Positions 1 to 6,846 of a DNA stretch of 8,453 nucleotides are shown here, piece after piece. The stretch's first letter is position 1. Every line of letters starts with the position of its first letter. The notes under the pieces were generated by a model. That model ran no database searches, had not been told where the DNA came from, and saw nothing but the letters and a program-made list of their open reading frames with translations. A program made the translations under genes and the position numbers. The stretch covers positions 1 to 8,453 of the forward strand of contig DPSD01000357.1 in NCBI GenBank assembly GCA_003538495.1, in the 5' to 3' direction. The stretch comes from Accumulibacter sp. Its GTDB lineage: Bacteria > Pseudomonadota > Gammaproteobacteria > Burkholderiales > Rhodocyclaceae.

Positions 1-2
1 TC

Positions 3-401
3 AATGAATACATTGACGAGCGCTTCCCGCATCCGCAGCTCATGCCGGCCGATCCGATCATGTGCGCGCGCGCGCGCCAGCTCCTGATCACCATGGAGCG
101 AGAGGTCTTCGCCTACATCGAGCCGCTGGAGAAAAACGGCAAGACGGCTGACCGCGCTCGCCAGCAGATCCGCGACCGCCTGACCGAAATGGCGCCGGTT
201 TTCGTCAAGCAGAAGCACATGCTCGGAGAAGACTTCTCGATGCTCGACGTCGCCATCGCTCCGCTGCTCTGGCGGCTCGACCACTACGGCATCGAACTGC
301 CGAACAACGCCGCACCGCTGATGAAGTACGGCGAGCGGATCTTCAGCCGGCAGGGCTTCATCGACGCGCTGACGCCGTCCGAGAAAGCGATGCGCAAGTA
401 G
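3..401 (+). CDS. sspA: Stringent starvation protein A, 3' part (5' end outside window)
   Basis: The reading frame is open from the first complete codon at base 3 to TAG at 399-401, giving 132 visible residues; the thioredoxin-like N-terminal part lies upstream of the window. SspA has a glutathione-S-transferase fold but acts as an RNA-polymerase-associated factor in starvation and acid stress rather than as a transferase. The fragment opens with NEYIDERFPHPQLMPADP, the junction between the two GST subdomains. It keeps the Pro-His-Pro motif (visible residues 9-11) that forms the functionally important surface pocket in E. coli SspA. The rest is the all-helical C-terminal GST domain, including the LGEDFSMLDVAIAPLLWRL segment typical of the family. 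The ATG at 42 is internal, not the real start, because family sequence continues upstream of it. sspB follows 89 bp downstream, the usual sspAB arrangement. Identification is firm. Confidence 0.95.
   Translation, partial: NEYIDERFPHPQLMPADPIMCARARQLLITMEREVFAYIEPLEKNGKTADRARQQIRDRLTEMAPVFVKQKHMLGEDFSMLDVAIAPLLWRLDHYGIELPNNAAPLMKYGERIFSRQGFIDALTPSEKAMRK
64..77 (+). repeat. (GC)7 dinucleotide tract inside sspA
   Basis: Seven GC units sit within a slightly longer alternating purine-pyrimidine run (59-77). It encodes part of Met-Cys-Ala-Arg-Ala-Arg in sspA. Such tracts are prone to replication slippage and can adopt Z-DNA under supercoiling. The reading frame is intact here, so this may be no more than GC-rich codon use. 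Confidence 0.8.
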
Positions 402-439
402 CAGACGCGCCGGACGCCGCCTTCGCCGGCGACGTCTGC
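401..439 (+). other. Strong intercistronic stem-loop between sspA and sspB
   Basis: Bases 401-413 pair with 426-439 to give 13 Watson-Crick base pairs with a single bulged A at 432 and a 12-nt loop (414-425). The stem starts on the last base of the sspA stop codon. No T-run follows, so it is not a canonical intrinsic terminator. Plausible roles are protecting the 3' end of the sspA message, partial attenuation before sspB, or an RNA-processing site. The structure is read directly from the sequence; the role is inferred. Confidence 0.75.
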
Positions 440-480
440 CACCACCGCATCCTCCTGGCCACTGCTCGATCACGTCTCAC

Positions 481-486
481 AGGAAA
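481..486 (+). promoter_or_regulatory. Ribosome binding site supporting the TTG start of sspB
   Basis: AGGAAA lies 4 nt upstream of the TTG at 491 (the AGGA core is 6 nt away). With the match of the following residues to the SspB N-terminus (Met-Asp-Leu at the start), it supports the non-ATG start. Confidence 0.65.
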
Positions 487-490
487 GCCA

Positions 491-919
491 TTGGATCTGC
501 CGTCGACCAAACCCTACCTGATTCGCGCCATCCACCAATGGTGCACCGACAACAACTTCACCCCCTACCTGGCCGTCGCCGTCGACGCCCGCACGCGCGT
601 ACCGAAGGAACACGTTCGCGATGGCCAGATCGTCCTCAACGTCGGCTACGAAGCCACCGGCCGTCTCGAACTGGGTAACGACCAGATCACTTTCCAGGCC
701 CGCTTCGGCGGTGTCGCGCGCGACCTGTTGATCCCGATCGGCAACGTTTCGGCAATCTATGCGCGCGAGAACGGCGGCGGCATGGCCTTCGAGCCGGAAA
801 GCGCGACGGGTGCGGTTAATGTGGAAGAAGGCACGGGTGCCGCTACCGACCAGGGCGACGAGCCCCAGCCGCCGACCACGCCGCCGGCTGGGCGACCGAA
901 GTTGCAGCGGGTGAAATGA
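491..919 (+). CDS. sspB: SspB, ClpXP protease specificity-enhancing factor
   Basis: SspB is a cytoplasmic homodimeric adaptor that binds the ssrA tag on proteins released from stalled ribosomes and tethers them to ClpX for degradation by ClpXP. The 142-residue product shows the expected three-part layout. The folded substrate-binding domain spans roughly residues 5-103, with family segments such as DGQIVLN (44-50), FQARFGG (68-74) and AIYARENGGGMAFEPE (88-103). A flexible acidic, Pro-rich linker covers about 104-133. The C-terminal ClpX-binding (XB) tail GRPKLQRVK is at 134-142, close to the E. coli tail GRPALRVVK. The linker is somewhat shorter than in E. coli SspB. The start is TTG, chosen because of the upstream AGGAAA and the family N-terminus MDL; no ATG or GTG in frame fits better. 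It follows sspA by 89 bp and is probably co-transcribed with it through the intervening stem-loop. All functional parts appear intact. Confidence 0.96.
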   Translation: MDLPSTKPYLIRAIHQWCTDNNFTPYLAVAVDARTRVPKEHVRDGQIVLNVGYEATGRLELGNDQITFQARFGGVARDLLIPIGNVSAIYARENGGGMAFEPESATGAVNVEEGTGAATDQGDEPQPPTTPPAGRPKLQRVK

Positions 920-931
920 CCTGGCCTTTCA

Positions 932-954
932 CGGATTGCGGCGCGCCGAATCCG
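932..954 (+). other. GC-rich hairpin just after the sspB stop
   Basis: Bases 932-941 pair with 946-954 (six pairs, a bulged G at 938, then three pairs) around a CGCG tetraloop. It starts 12 nt after the TGA. The sequence after it is purine-rich with no T-run. It may protect the 3' end of the message or act as a U-less terminator; the function is unproven. Confidence 0.55.
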
Positions 955-999
955 GCAAGAAGGACGTAATGACGCACTTGCTGCTGCCGAGGGCTTTTG

Positions 1000-1023
1000 A
1001 CCGCCGTCGTGTCGGGCGGTTTT
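1000..1023 (+). terminator. Possible weak intrinsic terminator downstream of sspB
   Basis: ACCGCC at 1000-1005 pairs with GGCGGT at 1015-1020 across a 9-nt loop and is followed by a short T-run (1020-1023) before GGG. It lies about 80 bp after the sspB stop. The stem is only 6 bp and the T-run only four bases, so it is marginal. On the minus strand no T-run follows, so it would serve sspB only. Confidence 0.4.
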
Positions 1024-1076
1024 GGGTCTCGGCGAGAGAATTTTGCTGACGATGTAGCGGACCAGCGCCCGGCTTT

Positions 1077-1203
1077 CGGCAGCTGAGAGGCTGTAAGAAA
1101 TACCTGGCCTGCGGCAATATGCCAATGAAGTGCACAGAGAATCAATTGTTTACGACGCTGCCGGTGGCTAATTTTCCATTTTTCCACAACCTCTGAGCAG
1201 CCG
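1077..1203. repeat. 127-bp imperfect inverted repeat, possible mobile-element remnant
   Basis: The arm 1077-1094 matches the reverse complement of 1186-1203 at 15 of 18 positions, with a further three matching A:T pairs (1098-1100 with 1180-1182). The 91-bp interior has no ORF and is partly A/T-rich. Size, ends and a non-coding core resemble a MITE or the residual ends of an insertion sequence. I see no convincing target-site duplication beyond a 4-bp GCAG near each arm, and I cannot name an IS family. A cruciform-forming regulatory repeat is an alternative. Confidence 0.45.
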
Positions 1204-1233
1204 CTGCCGCATCGAGCCCAATGCGGGTAACTC

Positions 1234-1246
1234 CTGGCGCCGCCAG
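1234..1246 (-). other. Short hairpin just after the kinase stop
   Basis: On the minus strand CTGGC-GGC-GCCAG forms a 5-bp stem with a 3-nt loop, starting 6 nt after the TGA of the kinase gene. There is no T-run. It is small and could be chance in GC-rich DNA. Confidence 0.3.
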
Positions 1247-1252
1247 CAGCAA

Positions 1253-4200
1253 TCATCGCGGCAACTCCACATAGAAGGTTGCGCCCTGGCCGGGAGCGCT
1301 TTCGGCCCAGACCCGCCCGGCCATCCGTTGCACGGCCTTGTGCACAATGGCCAGACCGACGCCGGTTCCGGGAAAGTCTTCGGCGCGCTGCAAACGTTGG
1401 AAGATGGCGAAGATTCGATCGTGAAAGCGCATGTCAAAGCCGATTCCGTTGTCCTTGATCGACAGGATGATCGATGCATCGGTCGCTACCGCGTTGATCG
1501 TCACGGTCGGAGGCCGACTGTCGCGCGTGAATTTGAGCGCGTTGTCCAGCAGATTGCGCAGCACCGTGCCCAGGCCCTCCGGGTCGGCGTGCGCGGTCAG
1601 CCCCTGCAATGCCACCTCGACAAGCACCCCGCGTGCCTGGATGTCGGCACTGCGGGGGGCCAGGACGGCGCTCACCTGCGCCGACAGGTCAATGGACTGG
1701 CGGTGCAGGCTGCGTCGTTCCATGCGTGAATAAGCCAGGAGATCCTCGATGAGACGGCTCATCTGCGCCACACCGTTGCGGACATTGTCCAGGAACAAGC
1801 GCCCCTCGTCGTCCAGTTGCTCGCGATGCTGGTCAAGCAGCAGGCGGCTGTAGCCGTCAATGCCGCGCAACGGCGCCTTCAGATCGTGCGACACGGAATA
1901 GGTGAAGGTCTGCAACTCCTTGTTTACATTTTCCAGCTCGACCGTGCGCTGGCGAACGCGTTGCTCGAGTTCGGCATTGAGTCGACTGATCTCGTCCTGC
2001 ATGCGTTTGCGCCCGGTGACGTCGGTGATCACCGCCAGGCGAGTGGCCTGGCCCTCATAGCACAGGTCGTGAGACCGTACCTCGACGTCGATCAGGCTTC
2101 CGTTCTTCTTCATATGGCGCCATTCGCCGACATCGACCAGCCCGGCCAGCCCCGCCTCGCAGTCGATGAGCCGCTGCTTTTCCGCTGCCGGGTAAAGATC
2201 CGGGAGACGCATCCCGGGGACTTCGTCGGGGCTGTAACCGTAGTGGCTGGTAAAGGCCTCATTGACCGCCAGCAGGCGCAGGCTGCCCCTTTCGTAGACC
2301 AGCATCGGCGCCGGATTGTGCTCGAACAGACGACGGTAGCGAGCCTCGCTGCCAGCCAGCAACCGACGATCCTGGTATTCGCGGGTGATGTCGCGCACGA
2401 CGGCAATGAATTGACCGCCCCTGGGCAGGCGAGTGAGCCGGGCCTCGAAGCGGCGCGCATCGCCGGATACGGTCAGATCGTACTCACAGGTCGCCAACCC
2501 GCCCCGTTCGCCGATTTCGACCATCTTGCGTTGGACCAGCTGGCCAATGTCGCCGCGGAACACGTCCTGCATGCGCCTGCCCAGGAACGCCTTGGGCGGG
2601 ACATACAGGTCTGCACTCTGCTGCGCGCGGTAATCGCGGATGGTGCCGTCGGGGTCCATCAGGAAGAACAGATCGGGCAGGGCCTGGAAGACCGAATCGA
2701 GCACCAGTTCGCCCTGCCGCGCCTTGCCTTCGGCCTCTTTGCGTTCGGTGATGTCCTCGGAAAAAATGACGATGCCACCAACCGCGCCGTCGGACGTGTA
2801 CCACGGCCGCACCTCCCAGCGCAGCCATTGAGCGGTGCCGTCGTAGCGCACGAAACGTTCCTCGTCCGCGCGTAGCACCTCGCCGGCCAGACCCCGGCGA
2901 TGTACGTCCTTCCAGGCTTCCGAAATCTCGGGGAAGATTTCATAGTGCGATCGGCCGAGGAGTTCGCAGTCGTCCAGCCCATAGTCCTTCAGCCAGCGGC
3001 GGCTGACCGCCAGGTAGCGCATCTCGTGGTCGAGCATCGCGAGCGCGGCCGGCGCATGATCGATGAACAGCCGCGATCTCGCCTCGCTCTCGAAAAGTGC
3101 CGCTTCGGCCAGCTTGCGAGCGGTGATGTCTTCGATCACCGATACAAAGTACTTGGGCCCCGCGCTTTCGCCGCGCACCAGAGCCACGGTCAGCCTGATC
3201 CAGACCGTCGCACCGGACTTGTGGATGTAACGTTTCTCCAGTGCGTACGTCTTCTGTGTCCCCGCCAGCATCTGGCGTACCTGTTCGAGATCAGCACCCA
3301 GGTCTTCCGGATGGGTGAGGTCCTGAAAAGTGAGCTGCAGCAGTTCATCGCGGGTGTAGCCGACGATATCGCAGAGCCGCTGGTTGACCTCCCGCCAGCG
3401 GCCGTCGAGTTCGACCTGGGCGATGCCGACCGCCGCTTGATTGAAGGTCGCCCGGAAGGATTCTTCGCTGTCGCGCAGCGCCAGGGTGCGTACCCTGACC
3501 TGGCGACGAAGAGACAATACGAAGAACATCGCCAGAGCCAGGGTACTCAGGGTCGCCATCAAGGCCCAGCGGACCCATTCGGGAAGCCTCGCCGGCGTGA
3601 CATCGCCTAGCCACCGGTCGAGCGACTCGTAGTAAGCGCTATCGCGGCGGGCGAGCAGGTTCTCGAGGTGGCGGTCCACACTCCTGATAATCGCCGGGTC
3701 GGCGTCTTTCGGCGCAGCGTAGCGAACCGAAATCGGGTTGAAGACGATGCCGGTGGATTCGAGGTGGTAGCGGGCAGAATTCAGCGTGCCAAAGACGCGG
3801 CTGACGACGGCGGCATCGGCGTCGCCGCTGGCGACCATCGCCAGGGCCTGGTCGTAGTCCACCGCCGAAGTCGGGACGATCCGGACGCCGAACCTGGCGA
3901 CGAGCTCGCTCAACTCGTCACTATGCGTCGCGCCGGCAATCAGCGCCACCCGCCTGTCCTGGAGTTCGAACAGCGACTGGAGCTTGCTGCCTGGCCTGGC
4001 ATAGACGACGCCCCAGTTGCTGAGCACCGTCTCCCTGGTAAACTCGAATCGCTCCGCACGTTCCGGGGTGTAGGCAATACCGGTCAGCAGATCGATCTCG
4101 CCCTGCTCCAGCAAGTCGAGGAGCTGCTGCCACTCGGCGTGTACGAAGTCCAGACGCCAGCCCTCTTTTCCGGCAATGTCGTTCAGCACGTCGACGGCGA

Positions 4201-4426
4201 TGCCCTGCATCTCGCCGGCCGAATCCTGGAAGGCGATTGGTGGATTGCTGCCGACGCCGACACGCACCGTCGTCAGCTCAGCGGCTGCGGCGAGGCCGGG
4301 CGACAGCCACGCCACGACGAGCAGGCAGCCAAGATGGCGCGCGGCGTTGCCGCGCAGGCCGGACATCACCTCCCGCAGCAGTGAGCGCGGGGCAGCCGGC
4401 AGCAAATAGCGAAGTGGGAAAGCCAT
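1253..4426 (-). CDS. Membrane sensor histidine kinase: periplasmic solute-binding domain, four PAS domains, HisKA, HATPase_c
   Basis: This is a probable inner-membrane sensor kinase of 1057 residues. A signal peptide (hydrophobic core about 32-49, likely cleavage after Ala49) precedes a type-3 solute-binding (SBP_bac_3) domain at about 53-274. One membrane helix spans about 287-306. Four PAS/PAC units follow at about 318-439, 447-564, 573-685 and 694-808, then a coiled coil (about 805-839). The HisKA domain has H-box [12 protein letters not shown] with phosphorylatable His847. HATPase_c has the N box at Asn962, the G1 box DNGIGF at 992-997, an F box at about 1009 and the G2 box GTGVGL. The core looks catalytically complete. 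There is no receiver or Hpt domain and no response regulator in the window. In the sensor, the carboxylate-binding Arg of the TPER motif is kept (Arg123), but the usual amine-binding Asp is Ser209. The ATG at 4426 was chosen for its AGGTGG site; a GTG at 4453 lacks one, and the ATG at 4366 gives a shorter signal peptide but has GGAGG only 2 nt away. The gene is about 120 bp downstream of the oxidoreductase on the same strand. Ligand and partner regulator are unknown. Confidence 0.9.
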   Translation of the reverse strand: MAFPLRYLLPAAPRSLLREVMSGLRGNAARHLGCLLVVAWLSPGLAAAAELTTVRVGVGSNPPIAFQDSAGEMQGIAVDVLNDIAGKEGWRLDFVHAEWQQLLDLLEQGEIDLLTGIAYTPERAERFEFTRETVLSNWGVVYARPGSKLQSLFELQDRRVALIAGATHSDELSELVARFGVRIVPTSAVDYDQALAMVASGDADAAVVSRVFGTLNSARYHLESTGIVFNPISVRYAAPKDADPAIIRSVDRHLENLLARRDSAYYESLDRWLGDVTPARLPEWVRWALMATLSTLALAMFFVLSLRRQVRVRTLALRDSEESFRATFNQAAVGIAQVELDGRWREVNQRLCDIVGYTRDELLQLTFQDLTHPEDLGADLEQVRQMLAGTQKTYALEKRYIHKSGATVWIRLTVALVRGESAGPKYFVSVIEDITARKLAEAALFESEARSRLFIDHAPAALAMLDHEMRYLAVSRRWLKDYGLDDCELLGRSHYEIFPEISEAWKDVHRRGLAGEVLRADEERFVRYDGTAQWLRWEVRPWYTSDGAVGGIVIFSEDITERKEAEGKARQGELVLDSVFQALPDLFFLMDPDGTIRDYRAQQSADLYVPPKAFLGRRMQDVFRGDIGQLVQRKMVEIGERGGLATCEYDLTVSGDARRFEARLTRLPRGGQFIAVVRDITREYQDRRLLAGSEARYRRLFEHNPAPMLVYERGSLRLLAVNEAFTSHYGYSPDEVPGMRLPDLYPAAEKQRLIDCEAGLAGLVDVGEWRHMKKNGSLIDVEVRSHDLCYEGQATRLAVITDVTGRKRMQDEISRLNAELEQRVRQRTVELENVNKELQTFTYSVSHDLKAPLRGIDGYSRLLLDQHREQLDDEGRLFLDNVRNGVAQMSRLIEDLLAYSRMERRSLHRQSIDLSAQVSAVLAPRSADIQARGVLVEVALQGLTAHADPEGLGTVLRNLLDNALKFTRDSRPPTVTINAVATDASIILSIKDNGIGFDMRFHDRIFAIFQRLQRAEDFPGTGVGLAIVHKAVQRMAGRVWAESAPGQGATFYVELPR

Positions 4427-4434
4427 ACGTTCGA

Positions 4435-4440
4435 CCACCT
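4435..4440 (-). promoter_or_regulatory. Ribosome binding site for the kinase ATG at 4426
   Basis: On the minus strand AGGTGG is spaced 8 nt from the ATG. No comparable site precedes the GTG at 4453, which itself follows an in-frame TAG (4457-4459) that caps the possible N-terminus. A competing GGAGG before the ATG at 4366 is only 2 nt from that codon. Confidence 0.5.
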
Positions 4441-4529
4441 GCTCAGGGTGCACCCGCTAGGCCAAGCGCAGCAATGCCTCGACCGCGGCCAGGGAGCCGA
4501 GATCCGAGAGCGAGCGCCACATGATGCGC

Positions 4530-4542
4530 GCCCGGACCGGGC
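4530..4542 (-). other. Perfect GC-rich hairpin just after the oxidoreductase stop
   Basis: The minus strand reads GCCCG-GTC-CGGGC, a perfect 5-bp stem with a 3-nt loop, beginning 3 nt after the TGA (4546-4548). No T-run follows. It may reduce read-through into, or stabilise the message upstream of, the kinase gene; chance is possible. Confidence 0.35.
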
Positions 4543-4545
4543 CGA

Positions 4546-6643
4546 TCAGGCCGCTGGGACACGTCTCGCGATGTCGACCAGGCAATCGTAGAAGGTCGCA
4601 CCGCCACCCATGTCGGTGAGCGCCTGACTGGTCACTTCGTTGCAGTTGCGGCCGTCGGGCGAATGCTTGCGCCACCAGATCGACGTCGCCATCGCGACAC
4701 CGGGTCGCACGCGATCGCTGACGATCGCCCGGGCGTTGAATTCGCCGCGACGGTTGAAGATGCGCACCGGGGTGTCGTCGACAATGCCGCGCGCGGCCGC
4801 GTCGACCGGATGAAGGTGGACCGCTGGCGATTTTTCCTGCGCCAGAAAGCGCGGCGAGTTGGCGAAGCTGCTGTTCAGGAAGTTGCGCGCCGGTGGAGTA
4901 AGCAGTGCTAGCGGGAACTGGGCCGCCAGCGGGCTTTGCCGCCACTCGCGCGGGGGAATGAAACCGGGTAAGGGGTCGACGCCTTGGCTGGCCATCGTCT
5001 GGCTGTAGAACTCGCATTTCCCGGAAGGCGTCGGGAAGCCGCCAGCAGCGAACGGCGCCGCGCCGCGCGGCAGCTCGAGGCGGGCGTGGCCTTCGAGCTT
5101 GAGCTTTTCCCACGACAAACCAGCCATCCGCGGGTCGTCCCAGTCGAACGCCTGACGACACAGGTCCTCATCGCTGTCGGCAAAGCACGCTTCGCTGAAG
5201 CCCATCTGCCGGGCCAGTCGGCGAAACAGCTCGGTATTCGGCAGCGCCTCGCCGAGCGCCGCGATAGCCGGCTGATTGACCTGGACGTGCAGGTGTCCGT
5301 AAGACTTGTGGATGTCGAGCTGTTCCATGTGACTGGTGGCCGGCAGCAGGATGTCGGCGTAGTCGGCGGTGTCGGTCTGGAAGAGATCGTGGACGACGGT
5401 GAACAGGTCGTCGCGGGCGAAGCCGCTGACCACCTCGGCCGATTGCGGCGCGATCGCCAGCGGATTGCTGTTATAGACGAACAGCGCCTTGATCGGCGGC
5501 TGCGCGCGCAGCAGGTCGGCGCCGATGGTGCTCATGTTGATCATTCGCGGTGTCGGCGTCGGCATCAGGTCGGGGCGTTCGAGCGCCGCCGCGTTGACCG
5601 GATAATTGCCCGAACTCGAGAGCAGGATACCCCCCGCGGGATGACGCCAGGCACCGGTCAGCGCCGGCAGGCACGACACGGCGCGTAGCGCCATGCCGCC
5701 ACCGGCGGTGCGGTTGATCCCGTAGTTGGTGCGGATCGCTGCCGGGCTGCTGCTGCCGTAGGCCCGCGCCAGCTGCTCGACTTCGCCTTCACCGATGCCG
5801 CAGATCGCCGCCACTCGCGCCGGCGGGTATTGCAGCGCCCGTTCCCTGAGCGCGGCGAAACCCAGGGTGTGGTGGGCGATGTAGTCGTGGTCGAGAAGGT
5901 CGTCGCGGATCAGCACGTGCATCAACCCGAGCGCCAGCGCGCTGTCGGTGCCGGGAAGCAGGGCGATGTGCTGGTCGCACTTGTCGGCGGTGGCGGTGCG
6001 ACAGGGATCGATGGCGATCAGGCGCGCACCGCGGCGCCTGGCTTCCTGCGCCAGGCGCCAGAAATGCAGGTTGGAGACGACGCTGTTGCTGCCCCAGATG
6101 ATGATCAGCCGCGCGTCGACGACGTTCTCGACGTCGAACCCGACGCTCGCCCCGATGGTCCCGCGGTAGCCCATCGCGCCGGCGCTGGCGCAGATCGTTC
6201 GGTCGAGTTGCGAGGCACCGAGACGGTGGAAGAAGCGGCGGTCCATCGAAGCATAGCCGAGCATGCCGGAGTTGCCGGCATAGCTGTAGGGAACGATTGC
6301 CTCGGCGCCGTCTGCGGCGGCGATGCGGCGGAAGCGATCGGCAACCGTGGCCAGAGCCTCATCCCAGGGGATGCGCTCGAATCTTGCTCCCGGACCCTTG
6401 GCACCGATCCGGCGTGCCGGGTGCAGCAGGCGCTCGGGATGGTAGATGCGTTCGGGGTAGAAAGCGACCTTGGTACACAGCACGCCGGCCGTCGGTGGGT
6501 GATCGGTAGCACCGGCGACCTTGACGCACCCGGCCATCGCTGACCGTGACTTCGAGCGCGCAAGTATCCGGGCAATCGTGTGGACAGGCGCCGCGCACGG
6601 TATGCGTTGCGGCGGGGGTGGGGCTGGGGGTGGGCTGGGCCAT
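4546..6643 (-). CDS. Molybdopterin (bis-MGD) oxidoreductase with N-terminal [4Fe-4S] site, interrupted by an apparent one-base frameshift
   Basis: This is a DMSO-reductase-superfamily molybdoenzyme; the exact substrate cannot be read from sequence. The frame open to the stop at 4546 starts in the record at ATG 6537 (663 residues) but lacks the N-terminal cluster domain. That domain is present just upstream in another frame, from ATG 6643 (a GGGA lies 8 nt before it): AATHTVRGACPHDCPDTC, then EVTVSDGRV. Removing one base near 6526 joins the two into about 698 residues, giving VSDGRV-VKVAGATDHPP as in the family. Numbered on the restored protein, the [4Fe-4S] cysteines are Cys20, Cys24, Cys28 and Cys56 (in GVLCTKV). 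Cys151 in RTICASAGAMGY aligns with the Mo-ligating Cys of NapA-like enzymes. The catalytic molybdopterin domain covers about 71-480 and the C-terminal dinucleotide-binding domain about 577-690. There is no Tat signal, so it is probably cytoplasmic. Unless the frameshift is a sequencing error, the upstream start yields only a 94-residue peptide ending at 6359, and the 6537 start yields a protein with one of four cluster cysteines. Membership of the superfamily is certain; the functional state is not. Confidence 0.88.
6526..6532 (-). other. Probable frameshift site in the oxidoreductase gene
   Basis: Upstream codons in the cluster-domain frame read GAT GGC CGG GTG (Asp-Gly-Arg-Val). The downstream frame resumes with GTC AAG GTC GCC (Val-Lys-Val-Ala) after one surplus C at 6526. 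Alternatively one G of the GGG run (6529-6531) is the extra base, giving Asp-Gly-Arg-Cys-Val-Lys. No slippery heptamer or obvious stimulator of programmed frameshifting is visible. Confidence 0.8.
6614..6639 (+). other. Five-tract G-rich run with G-quadruplex potential at the 5' end of the oxidoreductase gene
   Basis: The plus strand carries G5-T-G4-CT-G5-T-G3-CT-G3, which fits the intramolecular quadruplex pattern with 1-2-nt loops. It is the template strand for codons 2-10 of the oxidoreductase, encoding a Pro/Thr/Ser-rich leader (PTPSPTP) before the cluster domain. The mRNA itself would be C-rich, so any effect would be at the DNA level. Confidence 0.6.
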
Positions 6644-6846
6644 GGCGCGTTCCCGGGCTGTCTGCGATGATCGGAAGATAGCAGCTTCGCGGGCGTTTCG
6701 CTGACGTTCGGCGCTGCTTCTCAGACCGTCGGCGATGGCGAGCGAGACGAAGCCTGGACACGCGGTCTGCCCGCGCCTGCCGGATCTGCCACTTTCTGAC
6801 CTATCATGCCCCTGATGCGAAAAGTTCGCCTTCAGATTTCGAGGCC
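6644..6846. promoter_or_regulatory. Divergent spacer between the oxidoreductase and the ChaN-family gene
   Basis: Both neighbours are transcribed away from these 203 bp, so promoters for both are expected here. I see no convincing sigma70 pair on either strand: TATCAT at 6802-6807 could be a -10 for the plus strand but lacks a matching -35. A small inverted repeat, GCGAA-AAG-TTCGC at 6817-6829, lies 17 bp before the ATG at 6847 and could be an operator or a chance hairpin. Confidence 0.35.

Larger units (their letters stand above)
920..1252. other. Gene-free stretch between convergent sspB and the sensor kinase
   Basis: These 333 bp contain no frame I can support as a gene. They hold a post-stop hairpin for sspB (932-954), a weak intrinsic terminator (1000-1023), a 127-bp imperfect inverted repeat (1077-1203) and a short hairpin just after the kinase stop (1234-1246). 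Parts of 1137-1190 are visibly more A/T-rich than the flanking genes, which could mark inserted DNA. Minus-strand frames crossing this region run into sspB or the kinase in the wrong frame and match no family I recognise. Confidence 0.7.

Noticed and set aside
1026..1095. A minus-strand frame reading LSAAESRALVRYIVSKIL, reminiscent of the C-terminal helix of a c-type cytochrome.
   Set aside because: There is no CxxCH haem motif or other cytochrome sequence nearby. The frame runs on antisense through sspB, and it overlaps the inverted repeat. A short Ala/Val/Ile-rich helix is too weak to call a pseudogene.
1817..2875. A 352-codon open frame on the plus strand, and similar ones at 2900-3610 and 3668-4384.
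   Set aside because: All lie antisense within the kinase gene, whose product has clear family domains along its whole length. They show no recognisable domain and are typical antisense shadows of GC-rich coding DNA.
4457..4522. A 21-codon minus-strand ORF ending just before the kinase, a possible leader peptide.
   Set aside because: Its ATG has no ribosome binding site, and there is no run of a regulatory amino acid or an attenuator structure. It is best explained as chance sequence in the spacer.
4984..5688. Long plus-strand frames at 4984-5688 and 5830-6543.
   Set aside because: They are antisense to the well-supported oxidoreductase and have no recognisable motifs.
6526..6545. Programmed ribosomal frameshifting as the explanation for the split oxidoreductase.
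   Set aside because: There is no slippery heptamer, in-frame rare stop or adjacent stimulatory structure, and this enzyme family is not known to use recoding. An indel is simpler.
6755..6807. A sigma70 promoter using TGGACA (6755-6760) and TATCAT (6802-6807).
   Set aside because: The two elements are about 41 bp apart, far beyond a workable spacer, and neither has a better-placed partner.
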